This document shows positions 12,471 to 24,647 of a stretch of DNA of 64,000 bases, piece after piece. Origin of the DNA: Undaria pinnatifida (taxonomy: Eukaryota > Sar > Phaeophyceae > Laminariales > Alariaceae); contig JABAKD010000008.1 in NCBI GenBank assembly GCA_012845835.1, positions 6,184,775 through 6,248,774 of the forward strand, given 5' to 3'. The position numbers and the translations under genes were made by a program. Position 1 is the stretch's first letter. The number at the start of each line of letters is the position of its first letter. The notes below the pieces were generated by a model. It had not been told where the DNA came from. It saw only the letters and a list, made by a program, of their open reading frames with translations, and did not search any database.

Positions 12471-15400
12471 TCATACAAGGCGCCCGCCAAGAGAAGCACC
12501 AGCAGTTAACACCGACGCTCTCCTGCTACTTCTAGCGGAAAGGTACCCTTCCCCCCCTCCTCCGCCACCTCCACCGCCGCCACCGCCGTCGCCGCCGCCA
12601 CCCACCCCTTCCCGCGAACCGACGCGCTTCGCATCTTGGGCTGAGCCGTTGTTGCCCCGCGTTTTTCCTCCACCACCCCCGACAGAGGCGTTATTGTTGC
12701 TGCTGTTGCCGTTGTTGCTGTTGATACTGCTGGTAGTGGTATTGTTGCTGTTTTTGTTGTTGTTGCTGCTGCTGTTGGTGTGGCAGTTGTTGGTGTTGTT
12801 GTTGCCACCGTAGCTGCCGCTGTTGTTGGTGCTGCTGCCACTGATGTTGCTGTTGCTGCTGCTGCTTCCGTGATCTCCTCGCTTGCGACGAAGGTCGTCG
12901 CACAAGTGCGCCATCCTCATCCCGTCACTCTCTCGCAGTGCATCCGCCTGCCACCGTCTCGCCTGCCCCTCTCCCATGCGGGAGTCCCTCGGCGCGACGG
13001 GCCATCTCTCCCGCCGTTGCTGTGGCAATTTCAAGATCACGTTCAAAGGAATGGGAAAGTTCAAGGTCATATCAAGGCCAATATTAAGAACAAGTTCAGG
13101 GTCAATATTAACATCAACTTGAACTTGAAGTTCAAGTTGTAATACAAGTTCAAGTTGACGCCTCAACTCAAGTTCAAGACTGTGTTCTCCAACCCATCGT
13201 ACACGCGAACAAAAAAACAGGCAAGCAAGCGAGCAAAAGAAAAACGAACAACAAACTGCACCAACCAATCAACTCTCCAACCAACCAAACACCACCCACC
13301 CAACCAAGCAACCAACCAACCCATTAACCAACCAATCAACCAATCAACCAACCAACCAACCAACCGACCGACCAACCAACCAACCAACAACTTCCAAACA
13401 ACGAACCAATCACCAACCAATCAACCAACTACCCAATCAAATCAATCGTCCAATCTCGAAAAAAAGGCAACCAAACAAACAATTGCACACCAAAACACAC
13501 ACACACCTCAAGCGAGACCTGCTGCACGGGATGCTCGTCAGGCAGCAGCCCCCTCTCCCTCGCCGACAACATGTCGGCCACCCCGATCTCCCAAATTCGT
13601 CGGCTATCCCCCACCGACGTTGCATTAAACGCGACCTCCGCCGCCTCCACCGGACCCGCGGGCGCAGCACCCACCTTAGGCACTACCGCCGCCCTTCCAG
13701 CCACCCTGCCCTGCCCCCCCCCTCCCCCTCCTCCTCCGCTCGCTTCTCTACCTTCGGAGCCACTGCCGTGGGTGGACACCACCTCATCTCGCTCGCCATC
13801 TACTCCACCGCCGCCGCCGTCATCGCCACCGCTACCAATACCGCTACCTTCGCCGTTACCACTACCGCCATTGACACCATCACTACCAACACCAACACCT
13901 TCGCCAACACCAACACCAACACCAACACCGTTGCCGGTCCTGCTACCGCCGCCGCTGCTGCCGCTACTTCCACGGCTGGAGTTGTCGCTGCCGGTTGATC
14001 GTGGGGTAGTCACAGGCGTCCGGGTGCGCATGCCGCTGCCGCTGTTGCTGGGGCTGACAACGGCGATGGTGGCGGTGGTTGTGGTGGTGGTCGTTGTCAC
14101 GAGCGCTGGGTTGTTAGCGCCTTCTGCTCCGCTGGGGCCCCTCGGGGGGCGTCGGCTGGCGCTGGACTGCCTCTTGGGTACCTGTTGCCGGAAGAAGGTT
14201 CGCAACGTGTCAGGCGCGGCGGGGGTGGGGGAGGTGGAGAGGGGATGGGGGGGGGGTCGGAGGGGGGGAGAGGGGGGGGGGGCTGTGGTGATCATTTTGC
14301 CGGAAGTTGAGCACGCGCGGGCGGCACCTTTCTCCCACCCTATCGCTCTGCTACCGCTGCCGAGCAGGGCGCGCTTGTCAAAGTTATTTTTTAAGCGATA
14401 CACAAAGCTCCACAATGTCAAGAGCCTCCGAAAAACTAGCTGTAGCCCTATATACCGCCCTAGCACGCGAAAAGTGTCAGCGGACTATGGTTGATGCGTT
14501 GGAAGTGATGCAGGCGCACCTTGTCCCGAGCGCCGCTAACTCCCGGTGGCTTCGAAGCGCCGCCCACCCCCGACGCCCCGCTTTCTCCGGCTGCTGCCGC
14601 TCCCGACTCCGTTTTTGCTGAAAGATCTCGCCCTGCACCCCCCGAAGTTGCCAAACCGTCGTTACCTTTTACGTGCAAGCCGGTCTGCACCGCCGCGCGC
14701 GTCTCTTCTTGAACCGCGGCCCTCCAGTCCTGATTCGAATAAATACATTGTTAGGATTGGGGCGAAAAAAACTGTAGCTGGTACGCTTGGATATGATAAG
14801 GATATGATGGCGGTTAAGTATAGTAGGGATTTCTAGTGATACGTTGGCTACATGGCAGAGTGATATCGCGATGGTGGGAAATCTTTTAGGCAATTGGCCG
14901 CCGTTCTTCAACGAACAAAAACACCCAATTGTCATTACGTAATTATTTAATTTTCACGTTCGAGGCAAGCCGATGTATCAAATTCATAAATACGAACTTA
15001 TGAAATTATTATATACAGTTCGTCGCTATACAGTCAGTATGGGCCCGCCAACTAATAAAAAAAGCAGGCACACGCTACTACTACCGGTATGAAGTGCACT
15101 GGCTCTTTTTTGCCTTCTGAGGGTGGTGGCTTAAGGAGCTCTATACCTCACCGAAAATGCGCTGATTTTGTGCAAAACTGAAAGTGCAACCCGCAAAATT
15201 TAGAGCAAAGTATATGGCCAACAGCAAGCAAAACAACTAATATTGCAAACAAACAAAAAAGAATGATGATTTCCGTCAATTATGGGTTAAGGACCCATGG
15301 GTTAAGAATCTCTGTCGTTCAGAAAAACAAAACGGACGAAAAAAAAGTGCTCTTCCCTCCATCGTAACCCGACGCACGCCCAGAACCTTACGGTGTGCAC

Positions 15401-18400
15401 CAACCCTTAAGCCCTTTAGCGCCCCAAAACCCGTCCCAATACTATCTTCAAGTAAATTTGACCCCAAAAAAAACAAAAAAGGGTTTTCAGTTACAGAGGT
15501 GTTACGTCAGCATGAGCATGCATACAGCACTCATCCCGCGGTAGGGTCACAGCTTTTTGAAGCACATGGTGTTTGTGTGGGCGGTTTCAAGCGCCCCTCG
15601 AGCGAGCAGCTACCAGTTAGTGTGACACTTTTACGGCGATATGTTTGTTTTAGGACGTGTGTTATGGTATTCGCCTGGGACCCTAACAAAGGCGTAAGAT
15701 ATGGAATACGGCTGGATATAAAAGGGTTTCACATGCCTTTGAAGGCATGTGCGTACAGGAAAAAGGGGATGATGCTTTTGCCTCGTGGAATTGAACGCTA
15801 TTCAGCTCGTCCGTGGCGAGTGTGGAACTAACACAAGAAAAGCTTATCTAGTACAAGTGAGTGACCAACGTGGAACCTGCCTATTAATAGTAGGGAAACC
15901 TGCAAAGGGTGGCCTCTGTCTGTAACAGTCTCTTAATCTTCTTCTATCTACTGCCCACAACCCCTTACGCCTCGCGCAATGCGGGGACGACAACACGTAG
16001 CGCATAGAACTGCTGGTCTGGTCGGGTTGCGCGAACGAATGCCCCTTCGAAGCCCTGCCTCGGGTGATGATGATGATGTTGATAATGATGATGATGATGA
16101 TGGATGATGATGATTGGATTGATATTCAGCTAGCTCTTCATGTTAGGAGCTCAGAAAATTCTTAGAATATTCTGCACCCCTAGCAGCGTGGGATGAGTCC
16201 CATAGTGAATAGTGGACAAGAATATGTCAGGCAGGGCTTGATGTAGCGCTCGCCGCCGCTGAGCGCGATATTTTTTACGCCAAATTTCTTTCTCACGCGT
16301 GCTACGATAGAAGCTTTTCACGGATCACGACCCGACCCGCGGATTGGGTCAGGAAGTTTTCTTAAATCTCCCGGCTTGACTCCGGTGGGGATCGAGAGGT
16401 GTTCACAATCTCACCGGGTATAATCGGGTCGGGACAAGAGTTTTTCAAATCTCACGGGACGGGCCGGGTCACCCTGGCTGGCCCGATCCGGCCCGCGAGA
16501 AAAGACCCGACCCGCGAAAAGCCCTGGAAAAAATAATTTGACCGGGACGGAGCCTTGCATGTGAAGGTATCCGCAGCCCGCAGCAATTCATTTTTACGCA
16601 GCAATTCACTTTTAAAAAGCTGGATCCCGCGTTAAAAACGCCTTCTGGCATTTGAAACCCAATAAGTCGGAGAGTCGGCACCTCTGTTGCACGACTATTA
16701 GTCTCAATGATAAACTCCAGGTTGGTCCACCGGGCGGTCTCCATGTAGGACGACAGGAAGATGAGGAAGAACCTCGTCGGAGCTCCTCAACCGAGCGAGG
16801 CAGCACCCAACACATAAGCGTTCGAGTATGCATTCGTGTGTTTCTTTTTTATTATTTGTTTTATACCTGGGCCAAGGGATTGATATTCGGGTGGCTTGTG
16901 CATTTTTTTTTTATTTTTTCAAGAGTAGGTCTACTTGCAGAGCTCCTCGAGTGAAGAGCCCCAGAAAAAAAAAATGTATTCGTCCTACCACTGTGGCGTG
17001 GACGTGCTGTTATGAAGCTTTTCTTAGTCATGGGCCTACATACAAAACAGAGGGGAGGTTGGGTTGGGTCGGCAACAAAGAAAGGCGGATTTCCTCACCT
17101 TGAAGGTGACGTTGTTCCTCTGAAGACGCAGCACCTTGAGCACCGTTGGGTCTTCATCCTCGTCTACCACGACGTGGTCTCCCGCGAGGCAGCCCGACGG
17201 CGCCGCCGCCAGGTTGAACCTAGCATGCAGCAGAAACGGCCGGCGGTGTAACGAAAAAAGATAACACAAAGACAGCAACGACGACGACAACAACAACAGC
17301 AACAGCAACAGCAACAGCAGCACCACCAACACCTACCACCATCACCACCAACACCACCAAAACCACCAAAACCACCAACACCACCAACACCACCAAAACC
17401 ACCAAAACCACCAACACCACCAAAACCACCAACACCACCAACACCACCAACACCACCAACACCACCAAAACCACCAACACCACCAACACCACCAACACCA
17501 CCAACACCACCATCCATCGCAAAAGCGCCAGCTGTTAGATCGATGATTTTGTTCGAAAACCATGTATGCTACGCGTAGCTGCGTGTACATAAAACTTCGG
17601 TCGACGCCGCACTACGTGTCACATCATGGGGTATGACCTCGCGAAGGATACCGGCTGGCGACCCCCGTAGGCGATAGTACTAAGATCAACAGGACCATTG
17701 TTACGAGCGTAAATGCGATTTCCTAGGTCAAGACAACTTAAGATACGACCTGATGCAGAGGCGCATCACTTTTTTCCTGAGTCTCTCCTCCCTCGGAAAG
17801 CTCTGTACCCCTCTGAGGCAAAAATAATTACTCCAGAGAACTACTGCAACCCCATCATCAAAGGCCATGCCCTAGACACAAAAAAAAAAATGTCCTCGAT
17901 TTTGCAAAAAAGCAAGACCGGGATTCCGACAATTTGGGTTCAAGGAGGGTTAAGCAGCGCCCCCCGTCATCCCAAAAAACAAAATGGGCCAAAAAATGCT
18001 AGGAATATCTCTACGAGACCTCTACGAGTATGACATCACGATGGCACGTGTCTTCTCACGGCCAAAAAAAGTACATATTGGTGGGACCCCTTTTTCGGCC
18101 GCTCTCTAAGAGACGGAAACCATACACCCGCCGCTGCCGACCGAAAAGCAACCCACGTAACTTGACGACAGCTACAAAAAACCATCCTGCTGCGCTAGTT
18201 AGCAACAGCTTTACCGTATTTTTCCAAGACTTTTTAACGGTCCATGCCCCGGACCCGGCCCGCGGGTCGGTAACCGGCCCGCGGGTCGGATTACGGGGCA
18301 CTTCGAAAACCCGCGGATCGAGTCAGGTTGGGTCAGGAGGCGTTGGAAATCTGACGGGTCGAGTGGGGCCGGGCCAGGAGCATTTCGAAATATGAGCCAT

Positions 18401-21400
18401 CCCACCGTATGGGTGCAGAAGATTCTAAGAAATTTCTGAGCTCCTAACATGAGGAGCTAGCTCAATATCAACATCATCTATCATCATCACCCGAAACATG
18501 ACTTCGAAGGCATTCGTTCGCACAATCTAACCAACATTTCTATGCGCTAGTCCCCAAAAAAATTACGCTCGTAATTATTTTTCGACCAACCGGTAGTTCC
18601 TCGCTTAAGGAGCTCAACCGGCAAGGTATACCCTTTTTTGGCTTAAAAAAGTGCAACCCCTACCTCATACTTCGGTATGACACGTCGGCCCGGTTACCCT
18701 GACCCGATCCGAGAAGGGATCCGACCTGTATGAAGCCCTGGTATTTTCCATTTACCTGTAGGCAGGCATTTTGCAGCAGGGATAGTGGCCGTCAGCATCC
18801 CCAGATCCGGATTCCGACCCAACGCCCCCCCCTCCACTCCCCCCCCGCCCTTCCCCTGGGAAGTACGCCTCGGCGGGGTGAGAGCGGCACTGCCCTATGT
18901 CCCCTGCCAAGAACACCTCGCTGGCGCAACAACAAAAAAGCAACGGATGTTACCAACAACTAGACGCGAGGTAGTAGATGTCGGGATCATGTAGAAGAAA
19001 GAGGAACCAAGTTCTGCCAGTTTCACATCAATATTTGACCTCTGGATGGAGACATGACGGGAGGAAGGAGGACCAAATTATGACAGTTTAAGCAGATGAA
19101 TACACACATATCATGCGAAAGAGAGTGCCTCGGAACTATAACTGCTTTTACGGGAAAATCAGACTGTTGGTAGAGGACGGAGGAAAGCGACGCAGCTCTT
19201 CAAGCAAATACGTCAATCTCAGGAGACGGCTGTGCATGCCCTTTTTGCGGACGGCTCTATTTCTGTCTATCTCTCCCCGTATGTCTCTTCCTGTCTACAA
19301 GTATCTCTCCTTCCCTGTCTCTCTCTCCCTTTGTTCCTCCCTCCCTCTCTCTGTGCTGTCTGTCTCTCTTTGCATGTATTTCAGGCGCTTATTTCGCTCT
19401 ACACGTACACATTCGGCCCAGCTTCACTCACCCACACGCAACGCAAAACAGCTGCTGAGTTAGGCCCCACAGGAGCCAATAAACGGCAGTCCAACTCATC
19501 CCTCTTCGGTGCAAAGATGTTACGGTACGGGTCAAACTCCAGGCCGAAAGCGCAGCATGCCGGCGCACCAGCCGACCGCGAAAGTCAATCACGGGAGGCG
19601 CCGATGGACACGTCATCACATCGCGCACCTTGCTTGGTCAGGGCGGTGACAGGGAGGCGAACGGGGCACGGCAGGAAGGGGAAAAAACGAAAGCTCAGCG
19701 AGGGGCATATATCGTTATACCGCGTATTCGAGACTGTCGTTGACACGCCCTACGTACGAGACAAAAGAGGACCACCAACAACCCTAACCCCAGAGCTAGC
19801 CCCAAAAAAGTCTATTTCCAACCCAAACCATAACCGTATCGCAATCAAACACCATTACTGAACCAATGAAAACACCGGTGTCTTGGTCTCCGAACAAGTG
19901 GCAACCTCTACTGGACTCAGCTGTACAGAAATTCGAATTCAATTGACGGATCGTGCAAATTAATACAAAAACTCAAGCGGCATGAAGCTCACATTGACTT
20001 GGCCCCACGAAACTCGAATTGACGGATCGTTGGTTGATGTAACCTCAGTAGCACGCGCGATCGAAGCAATTTCACGCAGCTTCTGAACAAAGAGGAGTTT
20101 TCTGTCGGAAAATATCGATATCACAGCTCAACAGCCGGGGGGGGGGTCTTGTTAATTTGCATATATATTCTTTAAGTCAGTCCCACCTTCTGCGTGAAGA
20201 GCCCGGCGCAGTGCCGGCAGCAGTGGATGGAGTACTCGCTGCTCGGGGAGCGGTCGCGGAAGTCTAGCTCGATGCGTTTCTTGTGCACCCGGCTGAGCAA
20301 CTTGTCTTTGCGGTCTTCCGCCACCGTTAGCTGCTCCAACGTTACCGTCTTCATGCAAAAAAGAAAAGAGAATCGTCGTGAAGCCCCGTTGAGAACGGAC
20401 GGGTGGACGTGTGGACGGGTGAACGGACGGACGAACAGAAGGATGGCCACAAGGCAGCCGTGAGTCGGTTTTGGACGCTGCGGGGCGGCGGGTGTTCGAC
20501 AGGGCGGGGGGGGGATAAAACCAAACTGGAGGGTGTTTGGTGAGGCACGAAGACGCCTCGCCGGGGACGGACAGACGGACGGACACAGGTAGTGGTGGTT
20601 CGGTTTTGACGCCGCGGGGACGTGGGTATTCGGCAGGTGGGCTTGAAAAAAAAAACGGGGGGCATTTCGTGAGGAACCATGATGGGGCGAGGTTTCCTGT
20701 GCCGACCAGAGCTGGCATCATCCAGGAGAGCGAGAAAAAACAACAAAAAAAAGCGAAATAGGCTAGATACTAGTTTGCACTTCGCGCGGGTCGCGCGCCG
20801 ATTTCTTTTGACAATTTCGGCATGTCCCAGACTAAAACAAATGCATACATAGATTTAGCTAGAGCCCCGCACGAGCGCAAGTCGGGGTCTGCTGAACCGC
20901 GTGACTCTTTTTCTGGCTCCTTGCTGCCGTTCCTGAGCTGAGAAAATTGTGCGTACCCGGTCCGCCTACCCAGTTTCCAAATATTGGTGCAATTGGACCA
21001 ACGAGCACGAGACAGCAACAAAAGCTTCATTCAAAAGAACCGAGGGCGGCGCTGACGACACGGAGGCGTGTCACAGGAGCCGTCGTCGGCGCCTCCGGCA
21101 ACTCGATGTTGTTCGGCAAACATCGCCGAGCCAGAAAATAAAACGCGGGGTGACAATCCTCGGCTATGTACATGCTTCTTTACCCCCCCACTATGTGCCT
21201 GCTCCGTCTCGAAAGGGATGCGTGATCAATGGTCAAATGGCTAAGGCAAGCAACAAGTGAGTACGCCCCCCCCCCCCCCCCCCCCGCCTACCCACCCACC
21301 CACCCACCCACCTACAGCATTAGTCTTGCGTTTCTCTGTCTTTGAGCTCACCTTCGCCAGCTGAAGCACCATCCTCTCGCTAAGACAGGACAGGTCGATG

Positions 21401-24400
21401 GGAAGCTTCACGATCTCGGCCAGGTGCTCGCCCACGAACGCCAGGCACTCACCAACAAGCCTCCGCATCTGCAGGAAATCCGAGGAAATGAGGATGGACA
21501 CCACCAGAGGCACCTGCCGACAGCATGTGTAATACGAGTACATAACGAATTTCCGGTGCAGAACAAAGTTTAGTTTTCTTCCACAGATAGGTGGTGGCAG
21601 GGGGGGGGGCAAAAAGAGGTGCAAAAATGGTCCTACTCTAAACTCTAAGTAACCTATCCCCAAAACATTTGTTGGAGAGTTCTAAAAGGGTAAAAAAACA
21701 GCACCTTCAGAACGGGAGGTTTAGGTCGGCCGGCTTCCACCACATCAACGCCACTGCTTCCGCCACCGCTGCCTCTGCTAGCGGTGGGCTGGCTGTGGTC
21801 GTTTTTGTCGCTGCTGCTGTTGCTGCTCCGCCCGCTAGTGCTGTGTATGTACTCAAACAGCCACTCAAAGATGCCGACATCGCAGTGCACGAGAATGTCG
21901 ACCTCATCGTAAGGGTTGGGTCCCTGCAGAGCGGGGTAGACCGTGGCAGAGGCACAGGGCGGGGCGAGGTGGGCGGCATCGACAGAGGGTAGGCACACCA
22001 TATAGGACAGAACAGGACAGGAAAGGACAGCGCATGTGTATAGCACAGCAGTAGCACAGTAGAAGCACAACACAGCGGTACAGCACCGTACAGCAATGCA
22101 GCACAGCGATACAGCACAACAGTACAACAGGGCAGCGTAGCACAGCAACACACCAATACAACACACCACAGCACAGCAGTACAGCAAGAAAGTACAGCGA
22201 TACAGCACGGCAATACACCTCAGCAATGCAGCATAGCAATACCACGCTTCAAATACCATACAACAACACGGCGGCCGATGATGGAATCAAAACGGGTATC
22301 GGCTCTCGTAATCCACCGGTTTCTCCGCCCCTTCCCCTGTCCCACCCCCTCTCGCGACCGTACTCACCCCCACGAGGTAGGACTGGAAGTACTTCATCTC
22401 TCTCAGCAACAGCGTCCGCTTGCAACAAAAGTCTTCACAGAAAAAAAACGCATCACAGCACCCATTTCCCGTTTCGCCATCACCGACCGCAAGAAGTTCG
22501 TCGAGGTAGTGGAGGCGATAAGCGCCAGTAGAGGTGGGGGCGGGAGCGGGGGAGAGGCGGAGGCGGGAGCGGGGTGGGGGGGGGGGGGGGAAAGGGGGGG
22601 GTTGAGGAAAAAAGAGGGGGGGGCGGAAAGGACAGGGGGGGTTGAGGGAAAAAGCGGGGGGGGCGGGGCGGGGTGGAGGCGCTTAATCGTCAGACGACGC
22701 GGAAAGGCAGCTCGACCTGTTAGTGGTGAACGTCGGCGCGGAGGCGATCGCGGCGCGGGGGGTTTCCGATGCGCGTGCGGCGGCGGCGACTAACAAAAAG
22801 GCTAGGAGACGGTAGAACTCCTTGAACACCGCTCCTCTACACCACAACTAGTGTGTTAATGCCAAGAAAGCTAGGAGATAGCGGTTTGACCGCTTGAATG
22901 ACCGCTCCCCTACACTAAAACTAGTATGATAAGGCCAAAAGATACCTTAACGCGCCCAAAAATACCGGCCTCCTGAAATATTTGGCGACCACCGGCACCG
23001 TGGCGAGGGGGGACCACCGGCATTAAAAGAGCGACATCGAAACCTTCCAAACGCTGCGTTCAAAAGATGAGAAAAAAAAATGAACGCGCTAGCGCCGAGC
23101 GAAGCGTCGATCAAAGTGCCGAGCGAAGCGTCGAGCGAAGCGCCGAGCGAAGTGTCGAGCAAAAGCGTCGAGTGAATCGCTAAGCGAGGCACCAGACAAG
23201 GCGACGAGCATGGCGAGGCAATTAACGAGTGGACAAAACCGGCCGTGCTATCCACACGCGTATCGGTCCAGGCGCACTTTAAGAAAATATATCAGATCAA
23301 CGCGCCTAATTACCAGACCACGGCCGGATCATGCAACACTACGAACCGTGGCTGCGGTAGCGGCAGCTAAACACCGTATCATACTGCATTGCGATAACAT
23401 TGCCGTTCCATGTCCCGCCTCGTGCCCTACGCCGTACTACATTGCAACATAACCACCATTGCCCTTCCCCGCCTCATGCCCTGCGTACCTCTGGTTATTC
23501 CACGGCTCTCGTCGCACACATGAATCGTGACCACGTCGCCACCGCCACCACCACCACCACCGCTTCCACACTCGCCATCGCCTTCGCAATCGGCTACCGC
23601 TCCCCGAATCGCCCTCCCTCCACCGCTCCCGCCGCTGTAGTTTTCTGGTTCGGTCGAGGGCACCGTTCCACCCGCGAACATGGGAGACTGATGGTGTTGA
23701 AGCTGGAGCGCCGTCCATGGTCGAATTTTTCCCGCTCCCCTTCCGCCAAGCATACTCCCACCCCCACCGCCGCTGCCACCGCCGCTGCCACCGCCGCTGC
23801 CGCCGCCGCCGCTACCACGTCTTCCGTCTCCCCGCTCACCGCCATCGCTACCGGCTGTTGCTTGGCGTTTAGCACTTCCGCCGTCGCCGACTCTTGCTTG
23901 CGGACGATTGTTGCTCGAACAAGCGCTTCCATTGCTGTTGCTGCCACGGTTGGTGTTGCTGCTGATGTTGCTATCGATGTTGCTGTTGCTATTGCTATTG
24001 CTGCTGCGGTTGCTGTTGGTATTGTTGTTGCTGTTGCTATTGCTGCGGTTGCTGCTGCTGTTGCTGTTGTTGCTGTTGCTATTGCTGATGCTATTGTTGC
24101 TTCCATTGTGATGTTGATGTCGTTGTCTAGTGCTTGACAAGCTGCTGCCGCCGCCACCACCACCATCGTTTCCCCCCCCGCCACCACCACCACCTCTAAC
24201 GCCACCGTTACCACCACTACCGCTACCGCCGCCACTACCGCCTTTGCCCCGGTTTCTTGACGAGCGCGTGTTTTTTCCGGCGCTGTTGAGGCCGTTCGCA
24301 CCGCGTCCGACGGTAAGGTAGCTGGTGCCGGACCCTTGGCTCGGAACTCTGGAGGAGAAGCTGTCGAGCGTGATTAAAAAGAACAGCAAAGGAGGCGTTC

Positions 24401-24647
24401 GCGACGGTTGCACAAAGGAAAATATATACCATGGTATATATATATACCTGTTACTTCGTATATGCTTCGTATGTATATTAAAATGTGCTGAACACAATAT
24501 TGTTGAGCTACCTATTTAATTGGCAGCAGTTCCTTGTAACAAGCTTACGACCAAGCGCACACCGCACCTTCCAGTTGAATGGCCCGTCCCCCGGATGGAC
24601 AACGCCTCCGCCCCGGACATCGCCGGTTGTTCCTCGACTCGGCTCAT
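12471..24647 (-). CDS. SANBR/KIAA1841-like BTB protein
   Basis: Phase-consistent exons on the minus strand: 24647-24568 (possible start Met), 24360-23489, 22432-22368, 21923-21705, 21513-21352, 20348-20187, 19628-19432, 18920-18756, 17219-17099, then after an unresolved stretch about 14680-14520, 14181-13507 and 13019-12471 (TGA). Family hallmarks appear in order: VVTIHVCDESRG, REMKYFQSYL, EVDILVHCDVGIFEWLFEY and SILISSDFLQM (the BTB-like fold of SANBR), then CCRHC, MSWTAVYWLLWG, GDIGQCRSH and HYPCCKMPAYRF (a conserved Cys/His region, probably metal binding), and near the end RWQADALRESDGMRM. The animal relative represses class-switch recombination; that role cannot apply in an alga, so function here is open, perhaps corepressor-type. 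Odd: exon 2 and the last two exons encode long Ser/Asn/Gly-rich tracts. No SANT domain was found, so N-terminal exons may be missing. Confidence 0.82.
13256..13500. repeat. AACCAATC/AACCAACC microsatellite
   Basis: Short 4-8 b units of CAACCAAC and CAATCAAC type fill the 3' part of the intron between the last two exons of the SANBR-like gene. A similar array lies at 3950-4380 in the unrelated first gene. Confidence 0.7.
15090..15400 (+). repeat. Dispersed element C
   Basis: Shared landmarks are TTAAGGAGCTCTATACCTCA, then GGGTTAAGGA and CGTTCAGAAA about 150-200 b later. Related copies lie at 17755-18020, 35130-35360 and 61565-61830, and inverted at 44990-44760. A size near 250-300 b, no protein frame and variable orientation suggest a MITE-like non-autonomous element. 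It lies in an intron of the SANBR-like gene. Confidence 0.6.
15730..15751. repeat. Perfect hairpin
   Basis: CACATGCCTTTGAAGGCATG followed by TG is a self-complementary 22-b sequence in the SANBR-like intron. No gene or terminator context explains it. Confidence 0.6.
16035..16215 (+). repeat. Left copy of an inverted repeat flanking an exon
   Basis: The block GCGAACGAATG.CC.TTCGAAG, the GATGATGAT microsatellite, AGCTAGCTC and CATGTTAGGAGCTCAGAAA is found again in reverse complement at 18545-18385. Exon 17099-17219 of the SANBR-like gene lies between the two copies. Confidence 0.75.
16692..16787 (-). CDS. Candidate extra exon of the SANBR-like gene (weak)
   Basis: Between the exons at 17099 and 14680 the minus strand has a short stretch reading FLSSYMETARWTNLEFIIET that looks protein-like and ends before a GTGCCG donor. 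Its phase does not join cleanly to the preceding exon (phase 0) using a clear acceptor. An overlapping alternative frame begins ELRRGSS after TTGAG. I list it only as a candidate for the unresolved part of the gene. Confidence 0.2.
17321..17513. repeat. CACCACCAA(C/A) minisatellite
   Basis: About 190 b of 9-b units alternate between ACCACCAACACC and ACCACCAAAACC. It is intronic in the SANBR-like gene, 100 b from an exon. It generates Val/Leu-, Cys/Trp- or Gly-rich spurious frames on the minus strand. Confidence 0.9.
17755..18020 (+). repeat. Dispersed element C copy
   Basis: It starts at GAGGCGCATCACTTTTTTCC, which is close to GAGGCGCACCACTTTTTTTC at 61568, and carries AAAGCTCTGTACCCCTC, an A-rich tract, ATTTGGGTT and AGGGTTAAG in the family order. 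It is intronic in the SANBR-like gene. Confidence 0.5.
18385..18545 (-). repeat. Right copy of an inverted repeat flanking an exon
   Basis: Reverse complement of the 16035-16215 block, including AATTTCTGAGCTCCTAACAT and CATTCGTTCGCAC. Element D sequence (18235-18400) sits next to it, mirroring the arrangement at 16320-16520, so the inverted duplication probably extends through element D. Confidence 0.75.
22005..22245. repeat. ACAGCA(A/G/C) short tandem repeat
   Basis: Repeats of CACAGCAGTACAGCAATACAGC type lie immediately upstream (transcript sense) of the BTB exon 21923-21705, inside the intron. The Cys/Tyr/Leu-rich open frames across it on the minus strand are artefacts. Confidence 0.8.
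23090..23180. repeat. GAGCGAAGCGTC tandem repeat
   Basis: Seven or eight imperfect units of about 11-12 b (GCCGAGCGAAGC, GTCGAGCGAAGC) lie in the intron between exons 2 and 3 of the SANBR-like gene. Confidence 0.7.

Noticed and set aside
13571-14494. 307-codon Pro/Leu-rich frame on the plus strand
   Set aside because: It is antisense to the SANBR-like exon 14181-13507, whose splice sites and phase fit. The plus frame has no motif.
17164-17590. Val/Leu-, Cys/Trp- and Gly-repeat frames on the minus strand
   Set aside because: Products of the CACCACCAA minisatellite; all three phases are open, which is a repeat property and not coding evidence. Only the neighbouring exon 17219-17099 is supported.
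21654-22259. Cys/Leu/Tyr-rich N-terminal part of the minus frame above the BTB exon
   Set aside because: The region 21924-22259 is the CAGCA repeat. A good acceptor at 21924-21925 and a phase match with exon 22432-22368 show it is intron.
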